From Pseudomonas viridiflava (GTDB taxonomy: Bacteria; Pseudomonadota; Gammaproteobacteria; Pseudomonadales; Pseudomonadaceae): 64,000 nucleotides of DNA. The notes beneath the pieces are model-generated. The model had not been told where the DNA came from. It saw only the letters and a program-made list of their open reading frames with translations, and searched no databases. The position numbers and the translations under genes were made by a program. Numbering within the stretch: the stretch's first letter is position 1; each line of letters begins with the position of its first letter. This document shows, one piece after another, positions 55,989 through 64,000 of the stretch. The stretch lies in contig NZ_LKEH01000023.1 in the NCBI RefSeq assembly GCF_001642795.1, positions 209,333 to 273,332 of the forward strand, given 5' to 3'.

Positions 55989-56995
55989 CAGCGCAGCACC
56001 TCCATGTGAACATCAGCTGCGGTGAAGCGCGCGAATGCAGCGTCCATGTCGCCGCCGGTAATGGCCAGCGTCAGTTGCCCGTAAGGTGTGTCCTTGATGC
56101 GGTCGATGCGACCGGCCAGGATGCTGTAATCGACACCGGTTTCCCGCGCAACGGTGCCCAGCAGCGGTGCGTAGGTCGCCTCGCCCTGAAAGGTCAGGCG
56201 CACGATACGGCCCTGAACGTGGGCGAAGTCGTCGCGTTGCTCATTCTCATCGATCTGTTCGTCTTCCTGCACGAAGCGCTTGGTGGTCGGGTGCTGCGGA
56301 TGCAGAAACACATCGGCCACCTTGCCCTGCTCGACGATCACGCCGGCGTCCATGACGGCGACCTGATCGCAGACGCGACGAATCACGTCCATCTCGTGGG
56401 TAATCAGCACGATGGTCAGCTTCAGCTCACGATTGAGCTCGGCCAGCAGTTGCAGGACCGACGCAGTGGTCTGCGGGTCCAGTGCGCTGGTGGCTTCGTC
56501 GCACAGCAGAATCTTCGGTTTGGTGGCCAGGGCGCGGGCAATGCCGACGCGCTGCTTCTGGCCGCCTGACAATTGCGCCGGGTATTTTTTCGCGTGATCG
56601 GACAGTCCAACCCGCTCCAGCAACTCGGCGACGCGCTGGTCTATCTGGCTGCGCGGCATGTCGCCTGCCAGGGTCAGCGGCATGGCGACGTTGTCGGCCA
56701 CGGTCTTGGAGGCCAGCAGGTTGAAGTGCTGGAAGATCATCCCGACCTGCTGACGAAAACGACGCAGGCCATTGGCGTCCAGCGCAGTGACGTCTTCACC
56801 GTCAACCACGATCTGTCCGCCGCTGGGCGTTTCCAGGCGGTTGATCAGGCGCAGCAGCGTGCTTTTGCCTGCACCGGAATGACCGATCAGGCCGAACACC
56901 TGGCCGTCTTCGACGCGCAGGCTGGTGGGGTGCAGGGCCGGAATTTCCTTGCCTGCCACCCGATAGGTTTTGTGGACGTTATGAAACTCGATCAC
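55988..56995 (-). CDS. metN: Methionine ABC transporter ATPase
   Basis: This 335-residue ATPase shows Walker [10 protein letters not shown] at about residues 38-46, the [15 protein letters not shown] signature and Walker [14 protein letters not shown], then a C-terminal ACT-like domain (about 260-335) that senses methionine in E. coli MetN. The start is GTG at 56995, giving [16 protein letters not shown], with AAGG upstream. First gene of the metNIQ operon. Confidence 0.94.
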   Translation of the reverse strand: MIEFHNVHKTYRVAGKEIPALHPTSLRVEDGQVFGLIGHSGAGKSTLLRLINRLETPSGGQIVVDGEDVTALDANGLRRFRQQVGMIFQHFNLLASKTVADNVAMPLTLAGDMPRSQIDQRVAELLERVGLSDHAKKYPAQLSGGQKQRVGIARALATKPKILLCDEATSALDPQTTASVLQLLAELNRELKLTIVLITHEMDVIRRVCDQVAVMDAGVIVEQGKVADVFLHPQHPTTKRFVQEDEQIDENEQRDDFAHVQGRIVRLTFQGEATYAPLLGTVARETGVDYSILAGRIDRIKDTPYGQLTLAITGGDMDAAFARFTAADVHMEVLR

Positions 56996-57305
56996 GGAGC
57001 GAACCTTGTGGGGGCGCGTTAAAAAATCAGCGCAGCGGGCGGTGCCTGCTTGTTTCGTTACCTCGGCCGGATTGAGCCGGGCGCGCATTTTAGCCTGTCC
57101 GGCCCGCTGTGCTTAGCATTTATTTGCAGGATGACCTGCCGGACGGACATAACGTGACCACTGGTGCCAATGATCAAAAAATAAACGGAACGGCTGTTTT
57201 TCAACCCGGTCACTTCTTGGATACCGTGATTTCCGGCGAACGCCCAGGGAGTCGTAATCAGCGAACCCAACTCCATGATTGGGTCGAACATGAGGAGTTT
57301 TTCTG
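56996..57305. promoter_or_regulatory. Divergent metN/katE control region
   Basis: These 310 bp hold no convincing gene. They must contain the promoters of leftward metNIQ and rightward katE. GAACCCAA at 57261 and TTGGGTCG at 57278 can pair just before the katE ribosome site ATGAGGAG. No SAM-riboswitch-like fold was found. Confidence 0.5.
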
Positions 57306-59453
57306 ATGGCTAACGAGAAAACACCGGTGACCGAAACGTCCAAGAGCGAATTGGCCGGCACCGACACACTGGATCGTGGCAACACCAACGCCAAGCTCGA
57401 CAGCCTCGAGCAGTTCCGTTCCGACGCCACTCAACAGGCGCTGCGCACCAACCAGGGTGTGAAGATTGCCGACAACCAGAACACCCTCAAAGTAGGCAGC
57501 CGTGGTCCATCGCTGCTCGAAGATTTCATCATGCGTGAAAAGATCACGCACTTTGACCATGAGCGCATCCCGGAGCGTATCGTCCACGCCCGCGGTACTG
57601 CTGCGCATGGCTATTTCCAGACGTATGAAAACCATGGCGCGCTGAGCAAGGCGGGTTTCCTGCGTGATCCGGGCCACAAGACCCCGGTGTTCGTGCGTTT
57701 TTCGACCGTACAGGGTCCACGTGGCTCGGGCGATACCGTGCGTGACGTGCGCGGCTTTGCGGTCAAGTTCTACACCGAAGAAGGCAACTTCGACCTGGTT
57801 GGCAACAACATGCCGATCTTCTTCATTCAGGATGCCATCAAGTTCCCGGACTTCGTGCATGCCGTGAAGCCCGAGCCGCATAACGAAATCCCTACCGGCG
57901 GGTCGGCTCACGACACGTTCTGGGACTTCGTTTCGCTGGTGCCGGAATCCGCTCACATGGTGCTCTGGACCATGTCTGACCGTGCCATTCCGAAAAGCCT
58001 GCGCACCATGCAGGGCTTCGGTATTCACACCTTCCGCATGATCAACACCGAAGGCAAATCCAGCTTCGTGAAATTCCACTGGAAGCCGAAGTACGGCGTC
58101 TGCTCGCTGGTCTGGGATGAAGCCCAGAAGCTGGCCGGTAAAGACACCGACTTCCACCGCCGCGACCTGTGGGAATCCATCGAGATGGGCGACTATCCCG
58201 AGTGGGAACTGGGCGTACAGATCGTGTCCGAAGAAGACGAGCATAAGTTCGACTTCGACCTGCTGGACCCGACCAAGATCATTCCCGAGGAGCTGGTGCC
58301 GGTCACGCCGCTGGGCAAGATGGTGCTCAACCGTAACCCGGACAACTACTTTGCCGAGACCGAGCAGGTTGCGTTCTGTCCGGGCCACGTGGTGCCAGGC
58401 ATCGACTTCTCCAATGACCCGCTGCTGCAGGGGCGTCTGTTCTCCTACACCGACACGCAGATCAGTCGTCTGGGCGGGCCGAACTTCCACGAGATCCCGA
58501 TCAACCGCCCTGTGTCGCCTAACCATAACGGTCAGCGTGACGCGCAGCATCGCACCACCATCGACAAGGGCCGCGCTTCCTACGAGCCGAACTCGATCGA
58601 TGGCGGCTGGCCGAAAGAGACTCCAGCGGCAGCTGTCGATGGCGGTTTCGAGACCTATCCTGAACGCGTGGAAGCGCACAAGGTGCGTGAGCGCAGCGAG
58701 TCGTTCGGCGATCACTTCTCCCAGGCCACACTGTTCTTCAACAGCATGAGCCACCACGAGAAAGAGCACATCATCGCGGCCTACAGCTTCGAATTGGGCA
58801 AGGTCGAGCGCGAGTACATCCGTGCGCGTCAGGTCAACGAGATTCTGGCCAACATCGACCTGGAACTGGCTGGCCGTGTTGCAGCGAACCTCGGTTTGCC
58901 AGCGCCAACCGCGCGTACGGTTCCAGCGAGCAAGGCCTCCGTGAAACCGTCTCCAGCGCTGAGCCAGGACAATCTGCTGTCTGGCGATATCGCTTCGCGC
59001 AAGGTGGCGATTCTGGTTGCCAACGGTGTTGATGGGAAAGCAGTCGATGCAATGAAGGCCGCACTGGAAGCCAAAGGCGCCCATGCCAAGGTACTCGGCC
59101 CGACCTCTGCTCCGGTCAAGACAGCCGATGGCAAGAGCCTGCCGGTCGATGCTTCAGCCGAAGGCCTGCCATCGGTAGCGTTCGATGCGGTGTTCGTACC
59201 GGGTGGTGCCGACTCGGTGAAAGCCTTGAGCACCGACGGTGTGGCATTGCACTTCATCCTGGAAGCCTACAAGCACCTCAAGGCCATCTCGCTGTCCGGA
59301 GAAGCCAAAGAGTTGCTGAAGCTGCTGCATCTTGATGAAGACGCCGGCCTGCTGTGCGTATCGGATAGCGCTTCGTTCGAAGCGTTCTTCGACGCCATTG
59401 CGCAGCACCGTGTCTGGGCGCGTGAGCCGAAAGCCAAGGCTGTTCCGGCTTGA
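57306..59453 (+). CDS. katE: Large-subunit catalase HPII
   Basis: This 715-residue heme catalase has the distal His94 ([12 protein letters not shown]), the [16 protein letters not shown] stretch, and the proximal tyrosine in RLFSYTDTQ. After about residue 560 it carries the extra DJ-1/GATase-like C-terminal domain that defines large catalases ([21 protein letters not shown]). GAGGAG precedes the ATG. KatE is RpoS-dependent in other proteobacteria; that was not resolved here. A long open frame on the opposite strand is a composition artefact. Confidence 0.96.
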   Translation: MANEKTPVTETSKSELAGTDTLDRGNTNAKLDSLEQFRSDATQQALRTNQGVKIADNQNTLKVGSRGPSLLEDFIMREKITHFDHERIPERIVHARGTAAHGYFQTYENHGALSKAGFLRDPGHKTPVFVRFSTVQGPRGSGDTVRDVRGFAVKFYTEEGNFDLVGNNMPIFFIQDAIKFPDFVHAVKPEPHNEIPTGGSAHDTFWDFVSLVPESAHMVLWTMSDRAIPKSLRTMQGFGIHTFRMINTEGKSSFVKFHWKPKYGVCSLVWDEAQKLAGKDTDFHRRDLWESIEMGDYPEWELGVQIVSEEDEHKFDFDLLDPTKIIPEELVPVTPLGKMVLNRNPDNYFAETEQVAFCPGHVVPGIDFSNDPLLQGRLFSYTDTQISRLGGPNFHEIPINRPVSPNHNGQRDAQHRTTIDKGRASYEPNSIDGGWPKETPAAAVDGGFETYPERVEAHKVRERSESFGDHFSQATLFFNSMSHHEKEHIIAAYSFELGKVEREYIRARQVNEILANIDLELAGRVAANLGLPAPTARTVPASKASVKPSPALSQDNLLSGDIASRKVAILVANGVDGKAVDAMKAALEAKGAHAKVLGPTSAPVKTADGKSLPVDASAEGLPSVAFDAVFVPGGADSVKALSTDGVALHFILEAYKHLKAISLSGEAKELLKLLHLDEDAGLLCVSDSASFEAFFDAIAQHRVWAREPKAKAVPA

Positions 59454-59463
59454 GGATCTAGCC

Positions 59464-59483
59464 CGTCGAGGCAGGCCTCGACG
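59464..59483 (+). terminator. Hairpin after katE
   Basis: CGTCGAGGC and GCCTCGACG are a perfect 9-bp inverted repeat with two bases between. It lies 11 bp after the katE stop. No T-run follows, so termination is uncertain. Confidence 0.4.
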
Positions 59484-59488
59484 ATCGA

Positions 59489-59579
59489 TGATCATTCCCA
59501 CGCTCTGCGTGGGAATGCCTCTCGGGAAGCTCCGCGTCCGCTCTTGAATGTGACGCAGAGCGTCATGGGCACGATCAGA
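59489..59579. repeat. Intergenic multi-hairpin repeat, copy 5
   Basis: A shorter relative with CGCTCTGCGTGGGAATG, TCCGCGTCCGCTC and GTGACGC-AGA-GCGTCA hairpins, ending CACGATCAG. It separates katE from the leftward lipoprotein gene. Confidence 0.75.
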
Positions 59580-59598
59580 TTCCGGGAGGGAAGCTCGA

Positions 59599-60315
59599 TC
59601 AGGACCTTGCAGGCGTCAGTACGATGTAGGCCTGTTCCTTGCGATTGATCTGGCGGCTCATGTCCAGTTCGAAATCCGGATTGATCTTCACCACGCGCTT
59701 GGTCAACAGCGTCGCCAACCACGGGTAATCGTCGGTGCGCGGCACGACCAGCAGCACGTCACAGTTGAACGCCACGGTATCTGCCGCAATGTCATCCAGT
59801 TGCCGACGCAGTTTCGGCATGTCGCCGATCTTCAGGTCGATGGTGGTGCTCATGGCCGATGGATCAATCAGTTTCGCCACGCGGCGCGCTTCGGCTTCGC
59901 GCAATTCAGCCTCTGCCTTTTCCAGCTCAGCCTTGCGGGCATGCGCGATAGCGCCGTTCACGCCGCTGGTGAGCGCCGGTGCCTTGGGCATCAGTGCACG
60001 GGCACGGCTCAGGGCGTTGGCGGCGGCATTCATGTCGCCTTTCTGCAGGCCGATCTGGCTGCGGCTCAGGTAGGCCTCGGCCAGCCGGCGCTGGAAGGCT
60101 TCAAGACGAATATCGGTGGGTGCCGCTGCCTGCAAGGCAGCGAGCTGATCTTCGGCCGTCGCCAGCTCATTGCTGGTGATGCTCTGATCGAGCTGTGCGA
60201 ACCCGCTCGGCTGAGCCTCGGCCACAGGCGTCTCGGCAGTGGGCGCACTCTGACAGGCACCCAACAGGATGGAAAAGGCGATCAGCAGCAGATGGCGTGG
60301 GGCGAGCGGCTTCAT
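59599..60315 (-). CDS. Tetratricopeptide-like lipoprotein downstream of znuB
   Basis: This 238-residue protein has a lipobox LLGAC (Cys20) and a helical middle (about 50-160) with paired-helix spacing resembling tetratricopeptide repeats, then a beta-rich C-terminal domain. It follows znuB in the same direction 38 bp away and keeps that place in other pseudomonads (PA5502), so an envelope role in zinc stress is possible but unproven. Confidence 0.78.
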   Translation of the reverse strand: MKPLAPRHLLLIAFSILLGACQSAPTAETPVAEAQPSGFAQLDQSITSNELATAEDQLAALQAAAPTDIRLEAFQRRLAEAYLSRSQIGLQKGDMNAAANALSRARALMPKAPALTSGVNGAIAHARKAELEKAEAELREAEARRVAKLIDPSAMSTTIDLKIGDMPKLRRQLDDIAADTVAFNCDVLLVVPRTDDYPWLATLLTKRVVKINPDFELDMSRQINRKEQAYIVLTPARS

Positions 60316-60353
60316 TCCTGCGATTCTCTAGTTTGCGCAAAAAACGAGCAAGT

Positions 60354-61142
60354 CTACACCGCTCGCTTGGGGAGAACAAAGCTGAGCAAGAACAACGCCG
60401 CAGCGGATACCACTATAGACGGTCCGGCCGGGGTGTCCTTGAACCACGATAACGATAGCCCAATACACACGGCCGTCACGCCCAGCACGCTCGCGCCGAG
60501 TGCCATCTGCTCCGGCGAACGAGCGTGACGTTGTGCCGCAGCTGCCGGAATGATCAGCAGCGATGTAATCAGCAGCACACCGACGATTTTCATCGCCACG
60601 GCGATCACTACGGCGATCAACAGCATCAGCGCCATACGTAGTGCTGCCACGGGAAGGCCCTCGACCTTCGCCAGTTCCTCATGCACGGTCACGGCCAGCA
60701 AAGGCCGCCATAGCGCCACGATCATCACCAGCACCAGGGCGCTGCCACCCAGAATCCAGGCCAGATCGGTCGGGCTGATCGCCAGCAGGTCGCCGAACAG
60801 ATACGCCATCAGGTCGATGCGCACTTCGTGCATGAAGCTGAGCACTACCAGCCCGAGCGACAGAGTACTGGGCGCGAGTATGCCCAGCAGGGTGTCCGAC
60901 GCCAGTGGCTGGCGCTGTTGCAGCGTGACCAGCAACACCGCCAGCAACAGGCAACCGCAGGTCACCGCGATGGTCGGGCTGACATCCAGCAGAAAGCCCA
61001 GGGCCACGCCCAGCAAGGCTGCATGAGAAAGGGTGTCGCCAAAATACGCCATGCGCCGCCAGACCACGAATGACCCCAGCGGGCCAGCAACCACGGCCAG
61101 AGCAACGCCTGCGAGCAAGGCATACAGTAGAAAATCAGCCAT
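60354..61142 (-). CDS. znuB: Zinc ABC transporter permease
   Basis: This 262-residue integral membrane protein has about seven hydrophobic helices and the family stretches [19 protein letters not shown] near residue 29 and [20 protein letters not shown]. It pairs with ZnuC. The start overlaps the znuC stop by 8 bp. GGAG lies about 12 nt upstream of the ATG. Confidence 0.95.
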   Translation of the reverse strand: MADFLLYALLAGVALAVVAGPLGSFVVWRRMAYFGDTLSHAALLGVALGFLLDVSPTIAVTCGCLLLAVLLVTLQQRQPLASDTLLGILAPSTLSLGLVVLSFMHEVRIDLMAYLFGDLLAISPTDLAWILGGSALVLVMIVALWRPLLAVTVHEELAKVEGLPVAALRMALMLLIAVVIAVAMKIVGVLLITSLLIIPAAAAQRHARSPEQMALGASVLGVTAVCIGLSLSWFKDTPAGPSIVVSAAALFLLSFVLPKRAV

Positions 61143-61932
61143 GCTTGCAGCTGTCTCCGTGAACATGAGTGTGGGAATGCGGCGTAGCGTTCGAGGCATC
61201 GCTCACGACTTCGCCATGCAGATCATGGGCGTGGTCGTGATGGTGGTGATAGATCGCCAGACTCTGCGCGTTCTTGCCGAACAGCTCGACGAACGCCGGG
61301 TCATGGCTGACCTGCTCGGGGTGACCGGAGCAGCAGACGTGGCGGTTCAGGCACACCACCTGATCGGTCGTGCTCATCACCAGATGCAGATCGTGGGACA
61401 CCATCAGGACGCCGCATCGGTGGCGGTCGCGCAAACGAGTGATCAGGCTGTACAGCTCAGCCTGCCCAGCCACATCGACGCCTTGCACCGGCTCGTCGAG
61501 CACCAGCAGTTCCGGTTCGCGCAACAGAGCACGCGCCAGCAGAACACGCTGCATCTCGCCGCCGGAAATCCCCTGAAGCGGGCTGTCGATGACTTTTTCG
61601 GCGCCGACTTCTTCCAGCGCGGTCATCGCAGCCGCACGGTCCACGCCGGGTACCAGCCGCAGGAAGCGCAATACGGACAGCGGCAGGGTCTGATCGACAT
61701 GCAGCTTTTGCGGCATGTAACCGATGCGCAGCTTCGGCTTGCGCCACACAGTGCCCGAATCGGGCTTTAGCAAGCCCAGCACGGCGCGCACCAACGTGGT
61801 CTTGCCTGCGCCGTTGGGGCCGATCAGGGTCACGATCTCGCCGGGTTTGACGCTCAGCTGAATGTTATCCAGCACGTTTTGCCCGGACAGCGTGACGGCC
61901 ACCTGTTCCAGGCGAATCAGCGCGTCACTCAT
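61135..61932 (-). CDS. znuC: Zinc ABC transporter ATPase
   Basis: This 265-residue ATPase has Walker [10 protein letters not shown] at about residues 39-47, signature [16 protein letters not shown] and Walker [14 protein letters not shown] histidine-rich C-terminal tail ([10 protein letters not shown] and [10 protein letters not shown]) could bind zinc in the cytoplasm. The ATG overlaps the zur stop by one base. Confidence 0.96.
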   Translation of the reverse strand: MSDALIRLEQVAVTLSGQNVLDNIQLSVKPGEIVTLIGPNGAGKTTLVRAVLGLLKPDSGTVWRKPKLRIGYMPQKLHVDQTLPLSVLRFLRLVPGVDRAAAMTALEEVGAEKVIDSPLQGISGGEMQRVLLARALLREPELLVLDEPVQGVDVAGQAELYSLITRLRDRHRCGVLMVSHDLHLVMSTTDQVVCLNRHVCCSGHPEQVSHDPAFVELFGKNAQSLAIYHHHHDHAHDLHGEVVSDASNATPHSHTHVHGDSCKHG

Positions 61933-62414
61933 CAGGCAGCCTTGCAACCAGCGCAGATGCCGACGATTTCGACGGTCTGACCTTCGACCTCGAAACCGAC
62001 CTCGACCGCAGCACTGACCACGGCATTGCTGATGGCCGGGTGCTGCAACTCGATAGCCGCATGACACTCGCGGCAGATCAGGAACTGGCCCTGATGCGCG
62101 TGGGTCGGGTGGTTGCAGCCGGTGAAGGCGTTAAGGGATGCGATGCGATGGACCAGGCCGTTTTCCAGCAGGAAATCCAGGGCGCGGTAGACCGTTGGCG
62201 GCGCAGCGCGACGGCCATCTTCTTCGCTCAGGACCGCAAGGATGTCGTAGGCACCCAGCGGCTTGTGACTTTGCCAGACCAGTTCCAGCACGCGGCGGCG
62301 CAACGCGGTCAGTCGCAGACCTTGTCTGGCGCACAGCGCATCGGCTTCGGCGAGTGCCGAATGCACGCAATGGGAGTGATCATGGGGGCGACTAGCCAGG
62401 GGAGTATTGGGCAT
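61932..62414 (-). CDS. zur: Zinc uptake regulator
   Basis: This 160-residue Fur-family repressor has a winged-helix N-terminal domain (about 20-95) and a dimerisation domain with [17 protein letters not shown] and a C-terminal CAGCK zinc pair. It heads the leftward zur-znuC-znuB cluster and faces znuA over 67 bp containing a Zur-box-like site. Confidence 0.96.
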   Translation of the reverse strand: MPNTPLASRPHDHSHCVHSALAEADALCARQGLRLTALRRRVLELVWQSHKPLGAYDILAVLSEEDGRRAAPPTVYRALDFLLENGLVHRIASLNAFTGCNHPTHAHQGQFLICRECHAAIELQHPAISNAVVSAAVEVGFEVEGQTVEIVGICAGCKAA

Positions 62415-62435
62415 GAGCAGCGACGATATTTGCCA

Positions 62436-62458
62436 GAGACGTTATTATGTTACCTGTT
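62436..62458. promoter_or_regulatory. Zur box-like operator between zur and znuA
   Basis: The site reads about as GAGACGTTATTATGTTACC, with GTTAT and GTTAC half-sites resembling the gammaproteobacterial Zur consensus in many of its positions. It is centred in the divergent zur/znuA interval, where Zur with zinc would repress both promoters. Confidence 0.6.
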
Positions 62459-62481
62459 CCCGCCCGATATGAGTGTTTTAC

Positions 62482-63426
62482 GTGCGCCGTTTTCTTAACC
62501 TTTGCGTCATTTTGTGGGCCAGTCTGCTGGCCGTCCCTTCCGCCCAGGCCGAGGTCAGGGTTCTGACCAGCATCAAGCCGCTGCAACTGATTGCCGCGGC
62601 TGTGCAGGATGGTGTCGGTACGCCTGAGGTGTTGCTTCCACCGGGTGCATCGCCGCATAACTATGCGCTGCGGCCATCCGACGTACGGCGCGTCAGGGAC
62701 GTGCAGTTGCTCTACTGGATCGGCCCCGGCATGGAAACCTTCCTGCCGCGAGTGCTTCAAGGGCGCAGCCAGCCTTCGGTCGCGGTAGAGAAGTTGCCCG
62801 GCATGCACCTGCGCCACTTCGGCGCGGACAATGCCTCGCACGATGATCATGATCACGACGACCACGCGCATGGTGCGGATGAGCACGACCACGATCACAT
62901 GCCCGGCAGTCTGGACTCGCACCTGTGGCTTTCGACTGTCAACGCGCGGGTGATCGCTGCGAAGATGGCGTCGGACCTTGGCGCCGCGGACCCGGCCAAC
63001 GCAGCGCGTTACACACGCAATGCCGAGGCATTTGCCAAGCGGCTGGATACGCTGGACAGCCGCATCAAGACTCAGATGAGCGCGGTCACGGGCAAGCCGT
63101 TTTTCGTGTTCCACGAAGCGTTTGATTACTTCGAAGAGGCGTATGGCCTCAAGCACACCGGTGTATTCGCCATCGCTGCCGAAATCCAGCCCGGCGCCCA
63201 GCACGTGGCTGCGATGCGTGAGCGTTTGAAAGAGGCCGGCAAGACCTGCGTGTTCAGCGAACCCCCGTTGCGACCACGTCTGGCGCAAACCCTGAGCGCA
63301 GGCCTGCCGGTGAAACTGGCCGAGCTGGACGCGCTGGGCGGCTACACGCCAGCGACCGCTCAGGGTTACGAGCAGGTCGTGCAGAAACTGGCGGATGATC
63401 TGAGTGGGTGTCTGTCGGGGATTTGA
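62482..63426 (+). CDS. znuA: Zinc ABC transporter substrate-binding protein
   Basis: This 314-residue periplasmic protein has a signal peptide ending near VPSAQA and the cluster A-I fold; PHNYALRPSDVR has the first zinc histidine, and a histidine- and aspartate-rich loop (DDHDHDDHAHGADEHDHDH) in the first third captures zinc. SHLWLSTVNARVIA gives the second ligand. The chosen GTG (62482) begins MRRFLNLCVILWAS; a GTG nine bases upstream is an alternative. Confidence 0.94.
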   Translation: MRRFLNLCVILWASLLAVPSAQAEVRVLTSIKPLQLIAAAVQDGVGTPEVLLPPGASPHNYALRPSDVRRVRDVQLLYWIGPGMETFLPRVLQGRSQPSVAVEKLPGMHLRHFGADNASHDDHDHDDHAHGADEHDHDHMPGSLDSHLWLSTVNARVIAAKMASDLGAADPANAARYTRNAEAFAKRLDTLDSRIKTQMSAVTGKPFFVFHEAFDYFEEAYGLKHTGVFAIAAEIQPGAQHVAAMRERLKEAGKTCVFSEPPLRPRLAQTLSAGLPVKLAELDALGGYTPATAQGYEQVVQKLADDLSGCLSGI

Positions 63427-64000
63427 ACCCGGTGAGTCGTGCCCACGCTCCGCGCTCATTGATCGTTCCCACGCTCTGCGTGGTAACGCCTCCCAGGACG
63501 CTCCGCGTCCGCTCTCGAATGTGGCGCAGAGCGTCGCGGGCGGCATACCCACGCAGAGCGCTCGTCGTTATACACAAGTCCGCAAGACGCGCAAAACGGG
63601 GGTCAAAACGTAAGTATCTGACTGAATGCATACCCCGTGGGAGGCGGCTTGCCGGCGATTGCGTCCGTTCAGTCGCTGATAGGTCGCTTCAGAAAAAGCA
63701 TCGCCGGCAAGCCGCCTCCCACAGTAGTCCGTGGTCGCAGCAAGACTCGGGTATAACGCTGAGCACAGGCGTGGGCATGATCGGCGTGCTTGAGATCACG
63801 CTGATCGTTCCTACGCTCCGCGTGGGAATGCCGCTCAGGACGCTCCGCGTCCGCTCTCGAATGTGGCGCAGATGCGCGCCCAAGCTCCAGCGTTACCCAC
63901 GTCATGCGCCTGGCTCACTGAATCCTCAGTCTGTGCCATTTGTGACGCGGAGCGTCACGGGAGGCATACCCACGCGGAGCATGGGCACGATCAGTGTCGA
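63427..64000. repeat. Gene-free repeat block to the window end
   Basis: These 574 bp hold no credible gene. They contain a multi-hairpin element copy (about 63464-63567), a REP pair, and copies 6 and 7 related to 34181-34420 (about 63750-63875 and 63902-63996). The conserved tail CTCAGTCTGTGCCATTTGTG is shared, inverted, with 34380-34396. Confidence 0.8.
63637..63722. repeat. Inverted REP pair near the right edge
   Basis: Left arm GTGGGAGGCGGCTTGCCGGC at 63637 and its reverse complement ending at 63722 with a spacer of about 39 bp. It lies inside the terminal repeat block. Confidence 0.9.

Noticed and set aside
56996..57305. SAM riboswitch upstream of metN
   Set aside because: No conserved riboswitch core or terminator pairing was visible, and Pseudomonas metNIQ operons are not known for it.
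57258..59084. Open frame of about 600 codons antisense to katE
   Set aside because: Shadow of the catalase gene caused by codon bias; it crosses the katE start and has no family features.

Overview
The window is a stretch of a fluorescent-pseudomonad chromosome, most like Pseudomonas syringae. The grounds are high GC, gene order matching the oriC-proximal region of Pseudomonas (gmhB-glyS-glyQ-tag-lipid A acyltransferase; trkA-rsmB-fmt-def; tsaP-dprA-tsaC-qor-hemF-aroE; trpI/trpBA; prlC-yheV-radical SAM; carbonic anhydrase-SulP-cox; znu), and many intergenic REP-type palindromes. No rRNA, tRNA, CRISPR, prophage or intact insertion sequence was seen. The genus is an inference from gene order and protein similarity recalled from memory; no database was searched.

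Layout. 1-5.3 kb: envelope and translation genes (plsC fragment, gmhB, glycyl-tRNA synthetase alpha and beta, Tag, LpxL/HtrB-type acyltransferase). 5.5-8 kb: a cysteine-type FdhF/YdeP molybdopterin oxidoreductase with a striking palindrome upstream. 8-12.3 kb: leftward operon def-fmt-rsmB-trkA with a terminator-like hairpin between def and fmt. 12.4-18.4 kb: tsaP, dprA, tsaC, (qor), hemF, aroE. 18.4-24.3 kb: SulP transporter, a small secreted protein, and a choline-sulfate module (choX, betC, LysR regulator). 24.6-29.4 kb: alpha/beta hydrolase, RcnB/CigR-like protein, trpBA and divergent trpI. 29.4-34.2 kb: small stress-type genes (DUF883, dodecin, two DUF1161 paralogues, OsmC), an LLM-type flavin enzyme, a lipoprotein and a predicted zinc aminopeptidase. 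34.4-35.1 kb: a DinJ/RelB-YafQ-type toxin-antitoxin pair with an operator-like palindrome. 35.1-38.8 kb: HAD phosphatase, gamma-class carbonic anhydrase, prlC, yheV. 38.85-40.6 kb: an accessory insertion with two small paralogous acidic proteins and a broken PI-PLC-like gene. 40.86-44.5 kb: a radical SAM gene behind a LexA box, then beta-carbonic anhydrase plus SulP. 45.6-54.3 kb: an aa3-type cytochrome c oxidase with its copper and heme A assembly genes. 54.5-57 kb: metNIQ. 57.3-59.5 kb: katE. 59.6-63.4 kb: a lipoprotein gene, then znuB-znuC-zur divergent from znuA around a Zur-box-like site. 63.4-64 kb: repeats only.

The genes are mostly core metabolism. Functional groupings visible here are: choline sulfate to choline plus sulfate; carbonic anhydrase with SulP for bicarbonate; coxB-coxA-ctaG-coxC with Surf1, heme A/O synthases and two Sco-like thiol proteins; and high-affinity zinc uptake with its repressor. 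I found no convincing wholly new system. The best leads are the accessory insertion near 39-40.6 kb, a multi-hairpin intergenic repeat family with terminal inverted repeats, the palindrome ahead of the oxidoreductase gene, the intra-operon hairpin between def and fmt, and the second Sco-like protein of the oxidase cluster.
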